A DNA stretch of 64,000 bases. It comes from Paragyromitra xinjiangensis. Its lineage: Eukaryota; Ascomycota; Pezizomycetes; Pezizales; Discinaceae. This document shows positions 46,276 through 57,917 of this stretch, piece after piece. The translations under genes and the position numbers were made by a program. The stretch lies in the NCBI GenBank assembly GCA_038503065.1, contig JBCAMK010000007.1, forward strand, positions 2,170,001 to 2,234,000, given 5' to 3'. Each line of letters opens with the position of its first letter. The stretch's first letter is position 1. The notes below the pieces were generated by a model. The model worked only from the letters and a program-made list of their open reading frames with translations, made no database searches and was not told the origin of the DNA.

Positions 46276-49200
46276 GTCGTCTGTTGATGATTAGGTTCGG
46301 TGAGAGCCGGAGGTAGGGAGGGTAGAAGGGGAGCCTTATATGCATTTCCCGTCATGCAAGTTGGGGGCACAACGAGAGAATTAATCGAGTGACAGCTGCA
46401 GGAAATCAATGACGCTGCCTTGCTCTGCGATTTCACCAGCCCCCACTATCGCGGGGGTGAGTTTGCTGCGAAAAAAAATGAAAAAGCAGTCTAGAATGTG
46501 TGTAGCAAAAAGCAATCCAGCTAGCACTATTGGTCCTCGAGGGCAAGGGTCGCCGTGCTCGTGGTCCGGGATAAGAACCTGAAAACATGGATGGTGGATT
46601 TGCATGGCAAACTATCCGTGCACTCTGCAGCATACAAAGCCACACACCCCATGTTTTTAGGTTCTTATCCTGGACCATGAGTACTTGTCTTCCGCCATAA
46701 AAACCGGAAAACAGGGTGTGTGTAGCTTTGTATGCTACGGGATTGTGCTCAGACTTTCCAACATTCAAAGTCACACCCCCCCGTTTTCCGGTTGTTATGG
46801 AGAGCAAGTAGAGTGTAATCGGCGTACCCCTGACGCTGATGCATAAAATCGCAGTACAAACGTACGGGGGGTGAAGTTGGGACGGCCGGGATGTTCGATA
46901 TCGATTAAGCTACAAAAAATAGTTTTTCAGTACCCTTGCCGTTCCAATTTCACCCCCCATACATACGCTTGTGCCCGTTCAATCCCTACCACTTGGCACC
47001 TCTTCCCCCACTGAAGGCCTCCACATCGGGGAGATAGGCAAAACAAACCTTCACTGAACCATTGCGCTGGGACCAATGGACGAATAGCAAACTAGAAAAG
47101 AAAAATTACCCGAAAAACCTGTGAAGGCTATGCACGCCCTACGATACGTGTGGCCAGGCTGGTTCAGCTCCGTCGCTCGCTCTCTCGTATCTTTTCCTTG
47201 GATCTTTGAAACATCACCAAATATGTTTCTCGCGAAGCTGACTGATTGAAGTAGCCGGTAGGTAGCTCATACCACGAGCTGGTAATTCGGAATAGAAAAA
47301 ACGATTAAGATGAAAAAGTAAGGGTCCCAACCGCGAGATACCGAACATAGGGGTTGAAATCGTGACACAATCCTAGCTAACTATTGAATTCACCTAAATC
47401 GCCTCACTAATACCGAAAATCTCGTCAAAGTGTAACTGGGGATATGTTGCAAACCACCAGATGTGGATTTGTTCGAATATCCCCATGACGTGAGCTTTCT
47501 ATGGAACAGCGATTCTCCGTGTTAAAGTAATCGATTCTTCAGGCCTTCCTTAAATTCCATTGGATGAGAAATACATATTCTATATTCTTTATTCCTTTTA
47601 TGGCCTTCATCTAGAGCGAAAAGGACGGTAGAAACGCTACCCCATAGCCACACCGCAGAGGTGCACGACCGGTACTAGAATCCCTACGCCGATCCAACAA
47701 CTCTTGCTTGATGATTCGAAGTGACTTTGTGCGGGACTGATGTGTAGGGGGACAGTTGCAACCGAACGTGATTTGATAGGGAAAAAAGCCCCTTCAGTTA
47801 TCTTGGGGTCTTCTCTAGCACCTTGGTGCTGAGTATCCTACTATCAGCTCCTGTACGGGGCCTTTCTTCAAGTTGCGATATACGCTCCACGCTCTCGTAC
47901 GAGCCAATCCTTCGTTTGGCAATGGGGATCCTGGTCTCCGCACGGGGAGAATCAGGCCTTTGAAGAGTCGCTGCTGTTGCCCGCGCGGGAATAAGTTGGT
48001 TTTCGAAGAGTTGCTTCTCTGCCCGTACAGCGATGCCTGCGGACTCCTGACGAAGTTACACACAGCAAATGCTGACCCTGGCTTGAAATGCTCGGCAGTT
48101 AATTGAAGCAGATTGCGCCCCTACCTCTCACATGACGATGAGTTCTACTTGGGAGCCTTGGCGTCTACTTTTCGCCTCAGCACTACGGAAAGTCCGCTGC
48201 CTCCCACGAGGGTGCTGAACGGAGCCTCTAGTGCGGGGGAGGGTTCGCGAGAGTTCTTAAAGCGGCCGATAGGCGGAAATAGTCGAGTGAGGTAGGTTTA
48301 CTAGTCTGGAGCCAAGGTTGCGACTAGGGCAGACAACAGGTGCGGGACGAACGTCAATTATCTGCCTCTAAGGAGAAACCGCGGATAAGCCAGATAATGT
48401 ACAGCAGTCCTTTCAAAGTTCACAGCCGAGTGGAAGACATCCCCAACCACTCGGTTAACCTGCCCATGATGATTACGTTGCACTTTCTCCTCCGGATTCA
48501 GCTCCCCTTCTCCAGTCCATGGCGAGCGCTTTATCCGATTGAAATCCCTATATTCTCGTCGTTTAGTCCGTCACCCGGATGACCCTCGAGCCATCTTAGC
48601 CGAGTGGTGCTCAAGCGCCCTTCAGGATGGGAGGTAGAAGGGTAAGGGTCTCTGGGTGGTCTCTGTATTGAGCGAGAAATGCTGAGAGGTGAGCTTCAAG
48701 TCGAGACAGCTGATATTCACGAAGAGGGCCACGGTTTAGCAAAGTGCTGGCCAGAGATGAGGTAAGCCACAAGCCACAAGCCACAGTTACGACACAGCCA
48801 CGAACAGTGAAGATACAACCCTAACCCACTAGAGCAAAGAGTTGCAGTCCTCAGCTATCAATCAGCAAGGTTGATGATTATCTCAACCCATCATCTCCAT
48901 CTGGTCTCATCTCAACGTATCTCGGAATTAATAGGGATGGATACATCGTATAACTTGGCCTTACAGTTTACCAGCTCCTGTAAACACCCCAAAACAAGTT
49001 TAAAACAGGTTCAGGCTGATTTATGATAGATGCCCCTCGTATTCGATTTATAGAAGTTATCTCTAGGCTTGGCAGGATCTATTAATAGGCCATGCAAAAC
49101 CTAGCCTTCAAGCAAGCTCATCGTTGCGCTGAAGAACTCATTACATGGATACTCTCCCCCACTTGCGCTAAGCTCTCGATAGTTGTAGGATACTCTCTCG

Positions 49201-49298
49201 AGCATAATATTACCACCAGTATCCCTCAGGTTCTTATTCCTCCGTGCCTTAGAAACGTAGCAAAATTCTGACCGTGCAGATACTCAGGATTCGCGGCC
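46276..49298. other. intergenic stretch with hairpins and a compositionally different island
   Basis: 46563-46962 holds nested inverted repeats (listed separately). From about 47.8 to 48.7 kb the sequence is richer in G+C than its surroundings, and has frames on both strands but no domain I recognise. AACCCTAACCC occurs at 48818. No gene is supported. Confidence 0.4.
46563..46962. repeat. cluster of three nested or adjacent inverted repeats
   Basis: 46563-46590 pairs with 46649-46676 (28 bp, GATAAGAACCT core). 46695-46734 pairs with 46761-46800 (about 40 bp, CCGGAAAAC core). 46861-46885 pairs with 46938-46962 (25 bp, GGGGGGTGAA core). The segment CATACAAAGC.ACACAC.CC also recurs between the first two hairpins, so the units are related. 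Non-coding; probably stacked foldback elements. Confidence 0.6.
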
Positions 49299-50258
49299 AT
49301 GTCCCTCCTTCGCTTGCCAAACGAACTTCTCATTTTAGTTGCAGAGAATCTCCAAAGGCGCGATGTAAAATCATTTTGTCGAACGAGTCATCGTCTCCAT
49401 GATCTTTTGATTTGCTTGTTCTTCGATGATGTAGATGAAGTGGCTTTGCTCAATTGGGCTGTCGAAACGGGCCACGAGACTTTGCTTCATCTCGCACTCT
49501 ACAAAGGAGCCAGCATCGTGGCTCAAACTCCCGAAAACGAATTCTTGGACGAAAAACACTGGGCGGCCATCAAGTACGACAATGTTTTGCTTGAGCTCCG
49601 GCTTCAAGCTAACGTTGACAAAGTATGTGTGGAGCGTTACGAGATGAACGCACTGCACCGGGCAACACTTTATGGACATGAGATAATCACCCAGGTACTC
49701 CTTGATAACGGCGCGGAGATATCCACTCGCACGAGTCGAGGCGACACCGCATTGCATATCGCATCTTGTAGCGGCCATCGGGAAATTGCCAGCCTGCTGT
49801 TGGGGAGAGGAGCCGACGTGAATGAGAGGGGTTGGAAAGGATGCACGGCTTTGCACTTTGCAGCGATGCAAGGTGATCAGGATTTGGCGACGATATTTCT
49901 CGGAAGTGGAGCCGATATTAACGCCAGAAATTCGAACCAAGCTACACCACTCCAGATTGCTGCTTGGCGGGGTCATGTAGATATGGTGCAGTTTTTGGCG
50001 GTCATGGGCGCCGATATCAACACTCAAGATTGTTTGGGGTCCACCCCTCTACATCTGGCAGCGGCGAACGGACATGAAGAAATTGTCACACTACTGTTGA
50101 GCGGTGGGGCCGATAAGCAAGCCAGAGATGCTTCCGAGAGGACACCTTTTGGAGTGGCCTGTGCGAACGGACATAGGGCAATGGGGCACAAATTGCTAAG
50201 AACACGATCAAATAGATGGAATCTAGTGGGCATAGTATTGTTGAAAGCATTTCATTAA
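49299..50258 (+). CDS. F-box-like / ankyrin-repeat protein
   Basis: A single-exon gene of 319 aa. Residues 1-45 form an F-box-like segment (LLRLPNELLILVAENLQRRD, CRTSHRLHDLL). From about residue 115 there are six ankyrin repeats with typical units (NALHRATLYGHEIITQVLL, DTALHIASCSGHREIASLLL, CTALHFAAMQGDQDLATIFL, TPLQIAAWRGHVDMVQFLA, STPLHLAAANGHEEIVTLLL, RTPFGVACANGHRAMGHKLL). The repeats end close to the C-terminus, so the gene appears complete. It would present a bound client to a Cullin-1 ligase if the F-box is functional. It shares organisation and the MSLL..LPNEL start with the gene at 1-1022, so the two are probably members of one expanded family. Confidence 0.85.
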   Translation: MSLLRLPNELLILVAENLQRRDVKSFCRTSHRLHDLLICLFFDDVDEVALLNWAVETGHETLLHLALYKGASIVAQTPENEFLDEKHWAAIKYDNVLLELRLQANVDKVCVERYEMNALHRATLYGHEIITQVLLDNGAEISTRTSRGDTALHIASCSGHREIASLLLGRGADVNERGWKGCTALHFAAMQGDQDLATIFLGSGADINARNSNQATPLQIAAWRGHVDMVQFLAVMGADINTQDCLGSTPLHLAAANGHEEIVTLLLSGGADKQARDASERTPFGVACANGHRAMGHKLLRTRSNRWNLVGIVLLKAFH

Positions 50259-50739
50259 GTCCATATATTGTGAGAAGTCAAGATATAGGCGCCTAGCAGT
50301 TTTTGTCTAGGGGATATTAAAGAGTCATTCAATTCCCTAACCAAAATTCAACTACACTATAAGCCCAAGGGTCTGAACATAAGAGCGGGTGTATGAAACT
50401 GAAATAATGTTATAGGAAGTGATTCCCGCGTATGATAACACAATCGATATCTGAAGCATTTGCTAGTTGAACAGTGAGAACAAAAGGTGTTATTAGATTT
50501 TTGAAAATACATATCGTAAAAGCTATAAGTCAGGTTGGCTTTAAAGGGTAACTAGCTGTCTCAAGACTTTGTGTATGTCTACTCTGGGCTACTCGGCTTA
50601 GTCAAGTCATAATAAGACCCACCCACATCCCCGTGTTTCTCCTTGTATTCCATGAACTATAGCTAGCAAGGTATGCGGTTAGCTAAGGCTCCTGAATATA
50701 GGGTAGACCACAAATTGGCAAAGTGGAAGTAGCTGCAGC
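50259..50739. other. intergenic, convergent gene ends
   Basis: About 480 bp of AT-rich sequence with no gene or repeat that I can support. Both neighbours end here. Confidence 0.5.
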
Positions 50740-51907
50740 TTACTGCCTTAGTAAAGTCCAATTTATCCTCGCAGGGGGCATATCTTCGGTAGAGTCTCTC
50801 AAATTCCCGCCCCCACCGTCAATCTCAAACGCAGTTTCATCTCCCTCCTTACCTTCGTCATCTCCTATTGGACCCTTTGCGTCGCGTAATTTTATTCCCC
50901 TAGCCCTTGCTAATCTCAGCAACTCCTTTGCCCAGTACACTGACTCATCTTCACAAACCAAAACCACCCACGACTCCGCAAACCCTGCCGCGAGACCCGT
51001 TACCAAACCCGGGTTTTTAAACGGACTTAGTTCGGGTGGCGAGAGGAGACGGGCAAGTGGATGGTGGTCTCTGTTTAGGCGGTGGAAACAGTCGACAAAC
51101 ATAAGGCCAATGAGATTCATCAAAGCCTCTACCAACTCACCATCATCAACGCCTTGGTGAACGTCAGTAGCTCGGCGGCCGCATGAGTGGCAAGCATAGA
51201 TATCAGAACTCACCAAACCAGATGTTATCATATGCGCCATCGAGAAAGAAGGCAAGGGCTTCGGCAATCACGGATAATTTGAACTTATGAGGGCTAGTTC
51301 GCTCGAGTTGCTTTGTGTAGTCAAGGATCTTCCATCGTAGTCAGCACGAATGTCAATAGAGATGTGTTTTTACGCATAGTCAAAATATCAGATTGGTGAA
51401 TACCTGTCCTTCTATCACTTCCATTATCGCATACCCATCGTAATCTCCAATCAAGTGAACGTGCCTATCGGCGCCTGGGGTGCGCTTCTCAATCTCGATA
51501 TATATATTCATAAGACGTTCGTACGCAAGCTTAGATATCTTGACCTCTGAACTGTTATAATCCTTCTTTGCCTTTTTAAAGTGTCTATCGATGTATCTAT
51601 TATTTGCCCGCGCCTCCTCCTCACTGGGAGGGCGTAGCCCCAGACACGAAAATTCCGGGGCCTGTATATTTTTCAAGTTGGTGAGCGACGCAAGCTAGTA
51701 TAATGGTGGTCGTACAACGGCTTACCGGCTATGGCGAAGGTGCCATCGCTTCTAGATCTGTTTCCGTGATCTGCTTTCTTCGAGATCTTTTTGGTGGCTT
51801 CTGTACGCCTTTTTTTTTACAGCAGCCTGGCTCCTCTTCAAGGAGAGTTTTTGTTTGCTTGATGCGGGGATTTTTACTGTCCGCGCAAGGCTTTTTTTGG
51901 GCGACAT
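50740..51907 (-). CDS. conserved-looking hypothetical protein
   Basis: I do not recognise this family. Exons 51404-51694, 51214-51328 and 50740-51152 join in phase (introns of 75 and 61 nt; donors GTATTC and GTGAGT). The splices give a smooth helical sequence (ILDYTKQLERTSPHKFKLS, ALAFFLDGAYDNIWFGVDDG, ELVEALMNLIGLMFVDCFHR). A possible first exon is 51821-51907 (ATG at 51907, Lys-rich MSPKKSLARTVKIP), joined by a 126-nt intron in phase for a total of 301 aa. This exon is less certain because it borders an A9 run. An alternative start is an internal ATG in the next exon. The Lys/Arg-rich N-terminus hints at a nuclear or nucleic-acid-associated protein. No catalytic motif is visible. Confidence 0.55.
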
Positions 51908-54216
51908 GGGTATGATGTTCTAGATTAAGCTCCCGTTTGATATTGGTGTTGGTGCTTCGGTTCGTAGGTTATTATAGAATAGCAGTAGAATACTGCTGGC
52001 AGAGAGTGGGACGTTAAATTTATTAAATAAAAGACGGCGGACGAAGCCTGACGTCAAAGGTTGGAGATCTGCGTACTGATCCACCAACCAGGTTTTGCTG
52101 CATAGTTATCCACAAATCGAAAATAGCAGGGCCTGAGACTCCACCTTTGAACTCTCAACTTTAGGTTCCGAATTATTCAATGGGAATAGGTGCGATGATC
52201 TGCTAAAATGGTAAAATTTAACACATGATGGACTGGTCTAGGGCCTGTACCAGGACAATAGGCCAGCCTGAACTTGAAAAAAAAGTTAACAAAGACAGAA
52301 ATAGCCCATAAATTATTCAATTTCTGAGAGCTTGCTGTAGACAATGAGTTTGATGATATACGATTCGCACCTATCGGTAAGAGGGTTCTTGAAGGAGATC
52401 TACAGAGCGAGATACGTGTTCAGTAGTTCAGTTTTGTTCAGCTGTTTGAAATTAGAAAACCTAACCCTGTAACAGTACTAGTCTTCCGATTGGCTAGAAG
52501 ACCGAGTGACGATCTGTGAACTTACAGTAGACGATTGATTGATTGATTGATAATTCATACACCCTACGGTCGATCCCCATCATTTCTACCAAGACAATAT
52601 CCCTTTCAATTGCTAAAGCTATCTCAGCTAGTTGTATTTGTAAGTCACCCATTCGACCTTCGTTACCTAAGCCTTGGTGGGTCCAACTGCTATCCAGTCC
52701 AAGGGCCTCCCGATTGAGTGTATGCTTTAAGCCTTAAACTGAAGCCCATCTCACTAACCCTCCCTTTATATCGATTTTCTTAAAAAATCTCTTTTCTTTT
52801 CTACTCTCCCACCTGGCGTTCTCCCGCCAATTGCTTGGGAATTGCGGAGTTGCAATTATCAATGTAACTCATCGCACGATCTTACAAGTAATTTTAAGCT
52901 TTTCCTGCTCCGGAATGAACTGCGGCTTGGGTCATGATAACTGTCATCAATTTAAACCCTTCTCCGCTCGAGAAGCCGCTGGGGTTTAGGAGTTACTTAG
53001 AGTAAAGAGCTACATGATTCATGGGATGTCACTCAGTACCTTGTCTTGTGGCCATGAGAGCTAATGGGTAAATTTTAGTGGGGTGTACTGATTCAGATCT
53101 TTTGTGTCAAATGCGTAAGTCATCCTTGGATATGACTAAATAGACTCGGGCTTGGGATACGGCTTGGACTTGGGCTCGAGCGGAATTTAGACGTGAAGGC
53201 GATCTCTGGAGCTTTTAAGCCTAAGCTCTCAATCTCCCGCTGTATTTTTGATTAGTTGACAGATACTTGAATGCCGTGTATAGATATTAGATTTAGCTAA
53301 TTATTCGAGTTGCTACGGCGCTGAATAGTACAGACATGAGATAGCTTGTATTTACAAATCTAAATCTCAGCTCAAAACAACAGCAAAAAGTTTAAGTAGT
53401 GAGGGAGGGGTGCAAATTAAAGTTTTTTGGGACGCAGCTCATGTGCAATGGACCTTTTCTCGGGAAATATCCTTAATCCTCAATCTGATAGTACCGTCTT
53501 GATAGCCGTGCTCTTCCCCATAAAAGACAATAGTATGCTCCTTTTCGAATTGCTTAGCTATTGGAGCCCCACGATTAGGTGTGTGGAAGTAGATAGGTCA
53601 CAATTGTTGAGAATCAGGCCTTTTGACGGGAAGGTATCTCGGTTGCGGGCTAGACGCGGGTCAATGGTAGGGCGTGATGCCCTGTAAAGAGAGGATAGAA
53701 AGTGTATAGGTCTGGTCTGGTCTGGTACATGTTGGAAATGGTTTGGGTGACTGCGGCTCGCGGGGTACTATATAGAGATGGCCTGAAACATGCATATGCA
53801 TTAAGTGATTATTTTACTTTAATGCACGGATCATGGATTGCTTGAGATCCACTGGTGCTAGGAATGATTAAATAACGGGTTAAAGTTGCTGAATCAATGA
53901 CCATCACTATCTTCTTTGAAGCTAAGTGCCTATGCATATTTGATAGGATCATTGCTTCGGATGAGTGATCATGATGGAATACAGTCTTACATGTACATAC
54001 TTTATAAAAGCCACGGCGCCAGGTTCAGCTTGCTCAAAAAATCGTACAATAAAAAACATGAGAAAAACATAATGTAGAACATAACATATAAGCTCCATAA
54101 ATCGCCTCCAAAACAAAGGGGACAAGTGAACCGTGTCCATTTATGACTGCCACGAAATGCCCAGTACCAAAGACCATACATCGCACCCATTCCTGTCCTC
54201 AAAACTTCAACAAATA
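51908..54216. other. intergenic stretch, 2.3 kb
   Basis: Frames of 64-86 codons (52543, 53427) show no motif. GGCTTGGACTTGGGCTCGAG near 53155 resembles the GGCTCG-rich tract at 60.55 kb. CTGGTCTGGTCTGGTAC near 53712 is a short tandem repeat. Confidence 0.4.
52533..52550. repeat. (GATT)n microsatellite
   Basis: Four and a half tandem copies of GATT in intergenic DNA. Confidence 0.85.
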
Positions 54217-56139
54217 TTAAGAGTATCGCCCTCCCCTCACAATTGGCCTAATTTCTTCCTTCCCAACCACCCCGAACGCCGTATGTCCCACACTCCCGCT
54301 TACAGTCGATCCAACCTCTCCAAAATGTAGCTTCGTTTCTCGGAGAATTTCTGGCAATGGTGTTCCCCCAACGCAGGCGCCCTTGGTCACTTCATCAAGC
54401 TTCGGATTCCGTGTGGTGAGCAGGATGGTCGAGAAGTGATCATCGCTCACGACGCCGTTCGAGTGAAGGGCATGTAGCCCCAGGAGAGTCATCAAAATGG
54501 TTATACCAACAGCAGAGGTATACGTAATGATCAGGGCTTTCGAATCGTATGTATAGACGTTGAATACCTCGTCGATTTGGCATACTGTGTCCACCGTTGC
54601 GCTGGCTTCAGAGACATTGTTGTATATGGGCATCATAGCCATGACGATACCCACGGAGTTGAGCGCATATACGACCCAGGATAGAGGAAGGTGGAAAGGC
54701 TTAGTCTCTGATGGGTCGGTTAATAGTGTGCTAATCTGTGTCTTATTAGTGACAGCATGATCCTGCGTTTGTTCAAAGGTGGCATTAAACGGAAAGTCTT
54801 CGTCTACGAGAATAGACCCTTCTAAGTAATCGACAATAGTATCGAAGAGGGCGTCGTTGGTCTCATACTTTCTCGACTCTTTCCCCTTAATTGCCTCTAT
54901 ATCGTCAAGAAAAATGACTCCGTCTTTGGCCTTATAGTCGACATCCGCGCGGATTCCTAGATATCTATCTCCCTTGAAACCACTCAGATTGAATTTGCCA
55001 ATTGAGTTTCTGCAAGTAATGACAGTATGACGGAGGGTACTATTGTTATCACCGGGCTGGTCAGTGAGGCCGACCCGGAGGGTATGTCTATTCTTTAGAT
55101 CTCGCTTGATGACTACTAATGGGTACAGATCGTTCTCTGGAGCAGGGAATAGCGGAAGCCATTCGCTGGGGGCGTCCCAAAGCATCTGCTGGGACTGGTA
55201 TGATGCTTCCACAGAGCAATTCATGCTGGGGATGATAGCTGTGAAGTTGTATGAGCAGGATATGGCACTGGTGGGGCAGCCGGTGATTTGTAAGTCGTAG
55301 CCATTTGCCCAGTTAGTAGTAGCTAATATGAACTGCTGGCGTGCACTATCGCTTGGTCCGGTATAGTTGCCAAAAAGACGCTGGGCCATTGGATGTGCCG
55401 CTTGTGGGATTAGGACCGCGGAGGATTGGTCATCGAACGGATACTTGACAGAGGGTGCCGTGCAATTCACAACACGTTCTGTAACGTCTCCAGTTGCAAC
55501 TGTTATAGCACCGGGTATGAAAATGGTAGTCAAAGCAATACTCCACAAAGCAAGGGCCATGATAGTTGCTCGCCCCGCAATTCGTATCATACCAAAGTGC
55601 CGCAGGTAAAGAGGACTGGAGGAGACACCAAATAGAGCGTTGATCTGACCTAGTGTGACAGAGCGAGCCCGTAACGTCGACCATAATACTTGCTTTCTTG
55701 AGAATCGAACGGAAGCTGCAAGTGTGGTTCGGAATAGTACTGCGAGACCGGTTCCAACACGGTTAACCCATTGTTGATGGGACCTCGATCCCGCGGTTAC
55801 TCCGTCCAAAAAGCTGTAGTACCGATGGTGTGCGACGGCTACACTGACGCTAAGAAGGAGCAAAAACACCATGTTGAAAGGCGTTTCCCAATGTATCCCC
55901 CAAGGAAACTCCTGTGGCCCTGTTCTAGCTTGCTTTCCACCACCATAGTCTGCCCCGTGGGGAAGTTCTAGTTCCGCAGACCTGCAGAACCACTTGGCGG
56001 GAGAGCGAGAGTCTTCATCTGGATGTGATTCTTCATTCTTGGATGGTGTTTTTCGTAATGGGGACTCTATAGTGGAAATTTGGATGGCGTCGGGGTTTGG
56101 CACAAAAGAAGGCCCGGGTGAGGACGCTAGGAGAGTCAT
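54217..56139 (-). CDS. multi-pass membrane protein with large glycosylated external loop
   Basis: A single exon of 640 codons. Hydrophobic segments lie at about residues 89-104 (FNMVFLLLLSVSVAVA), 187-215 (TIMALALWSIALTTIFIPGA), 490-510 (WVVYALNSVGIVMAMMP) and 540-560 (LIITYTSAVGITILMTLLGL). The stretch between the second and third, about 270 residues, carries at least seven Asn-X-Ser/Thr sequons and conserved-looking cysteines, so it probably faces the outside or the ER lumen. The N-terminal 80 residues are Pro/Ser-rich and cytosolic. The architecture matches a family of ascomycete integral membrane proteins of unknown role, some of which carry the database label 'formylmethionine deformylase-like'. 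No deformylase metal motif (HEXXH) is present, so I do not use that name. Confidence 0.75.
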   Translation of the reverse strand: MTLLASSPGPSFVPNPDAIQISTIESPLRKTPSKNEESHPDEDSRSPAKWFCRSAELELPHGADYGGGKQARTGPQEFPWGIHWETPFNMVFLLLLSVSVAVAHHRYYSFLDGVTAGSRSHQQWVNRVGTGLAVLFRTTLAASVRFSRKQVLWSTLRARSVTLGQINALFGVSSSPLYLRHFGMIRIAGRATIMALALWSIALTTIFIPGAITVATGDVTERVVNCTAPSVKYPFDDQSSAVLIPQAAHPMAQRLFGNYTGPSDSARQQFILATTNWANGYDLQITGCPTSAISCSYNFTAIIPSMNCSVEASYQSQQMLWDAPSEWLPLFPAPENDLYPLVVIKRDLKNRHTLRVGLTDQPGDNNSTLRHTVITCRNSIGKFNLSGFKGDRYLGIRADVDYKAKDGVIFLDDIEAIKGKESRKYETNDALFDTIVDYLEGSILVDEDFPFNATFEQTQDHAVTNKTQISTLLTDPSETKPFHLPLSWVVYALNSVGIVMAMMPIYNNVSEASATVDTVCQIDEVFNVYTYDSKALIITYTSAVGITILMTLLGLHALHSNGVVSDDHFSTILLTTRNPKLDEVTKGACVGGTPLPEILRETKLHFGEVGSTVSGSVGHTAFGVVGKEEIRPIVRGGRYS

Positions 56140-56559
56140 GGCAGCAAAGGCGGGTTGGTGCGTAGTCCGAAGCTGGGCTTTAGAGCTAGGTAGATCATAT
56201 ATATAAAAGCATGCTTCAATGGATTTTCTAAGCTGAGGTTAATTAAGGTAGTAGTCGGGCCCATAGTGAAAGAAGGGTGGGGCAATCGAGCTGACTTGGT
56301 AAGAGGATATTTTCATCCAGCCTAATCAAACAAAGTATGGCTTACGGCTAGTTTACAGACTCTCGAGTCATTCGCCTATCCTCATGTTGCTGAATTATGT
56401 GCCCAATGCAAAAATGGGGTTCACCGGAATAGGTTAAGCTTTATTTGGTGAGCGGCGACAACCGTTTCATTAACCTGTAGATCTAGAACGTAGCAATGCG
56501 GCTGCTGCAGGCCAAGATAGTAGAACACGCGCACTTGGCATCTAGGGGCTGTTGGAGTA

Positions 56560-56780
56560 CCGTATTTACTCGGATAATTGGCTAAGCCTGGTATCTCCGG
56601 GGTACTTGTAGCAACCAGCGAATTATATATAAAGTTGTTGTACTCCCAGTTCAGAATTTAACGTTGCAACGACCAGTAGCCTCGGTGAGCCTCTGAGGTA
56701 CATGCGCGCGACGTATATTTTGCTAGTTGCTACAAGTCCCCGGAGATACCGGATTTAGCCAATTATCCGAGTAAATACGG
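56560..56780. mobile_element. TA-flanked MITE with 55-bp terminal inverted repeats
   Basis: The arms 56560-56615 and 56726-56780 are reverse complements with about four differences, beginning CCGTATTTACTCGGATAATT. A TA dinucleotide flanks each end (56558-56559 and 56781-56782), as expected for Tc1/mariner insertion. The 110-bp centre encodes nothing. The near identity of the arms suggests a fairly recent insertion. Confidence 0.8.
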
Positions 56781-57428
56781 TAGCGGCATCTGCTGAATTC
56801 ATAGACATTTTACTGCATATCGATATTACTTCTTACAGATCGCCGTCAGTCTTCCAATCACGGGGAAAAATTCTCTAGCATCGCGTACAGACAATCTACG
56901 CCACCGCGGAAACTTGGATCGTTCAGTATCTCTGGGGGGGGGTCACCTCTAGGCCAACTCAAAAGTATTTTTTTTAGCGATTTAGATAGTGTTTCGTAGT
57001 ACTATAGGTGATACTTGATATTGAAGATATCCAAGTTTTCGTTTCTAGCTCTTAGGCAAACACCAATCGCAAGCTAGTCTTACAAGAAATAAACCCCAGT
57101 GCCTTGAGGCACCGGCATCACGGGTAGTGGGCAATACATGAGTCGTACAATCTCGTGTATGTAGCCTTGTTTCCAATGCGGCACTCACACTCAGGGCTAA
57201 TTTAACGCGGATATGCAGTCAAATCGCTACTATCATCTAGTAGGAGAATCTGATCTGCCTGCTCTGGTCAGGGTGTGGGGTTTGGAAAACGTTTTAGGGT
57301 TTGACTGAACATGCTGACAGAGACCGACGGCGCCTGAGACACAAGTAGAAACACACCATAACTCGATCTGGAGTGTGGATGATTGCTATTTGAAATATCA
57401 TATGATACGGCGAAATTTGTGTTTCTTT

Positions 57429-57530
57429 GCAGCGATAGAACGTGTTCTATCGCGAAATAGACCCGTTTTGATGCTCTATCAGATAGAACAGGGTGTCTAT
57501 CTAATTCTTATAGACCCCCCTAGGGGCTAA
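57429..57530. repeat. partial copy of the GCGATAGAACG repeat family
   Basis: About 90 bp (GCGATAGAACG, CGCGAAATAGACC, GATGCTCTATCA, GGTGTCTATC, TTCTTATAGA) matches the reverse complement of 62064-62170, the right half of the element at 61814-62176. It includes the internal hairpin GCGATAGAACG/CGTTCTATCGC. The copy lacks the second terminal repeat. Confidence 0.7.
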
Positions 57531-57917
57531 ATCAAATTTCACCAAATATTACCTACTCTAAGGTAGTCTAGCTTTCCACATGCATATGGAGTGATTTTGT
57601 GTTTTAGTTCAGCTTAAAAACAATCTGTTCACACCGTTTTATGCGAAGTATATGTCTGGCGTGTGGGAGGAATAAGACAGCATGCCTTGTTGACACGCCA
57701 CCGTAGTCCAACATTACTGGCCCCTCAAGCAGGCCGTATTTTATGGGAGGACGAAGAATCTATAACGCCTAGTAATTGGGACATCAAGAAAATTTAGGAC
57801 GACCTGGGAGAAGGGTTAAACGAACTCGTACTGGTGGCATTTGCATTGTTTTTAGTTCTCGCTTAATCAGCCTGTCAGATACCCTAAGTCACCTCTTCAG
57901 ACTCTACAGGCGCGGGA

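Noticed and set aside
48590..48720. tRNA gene suggested by TTAGCCGAGTGGT
   Set aside because: The A-box-like match is good, but no anticodon arm, matching acceptor stem or convincing B box follows at tRNA spacing.
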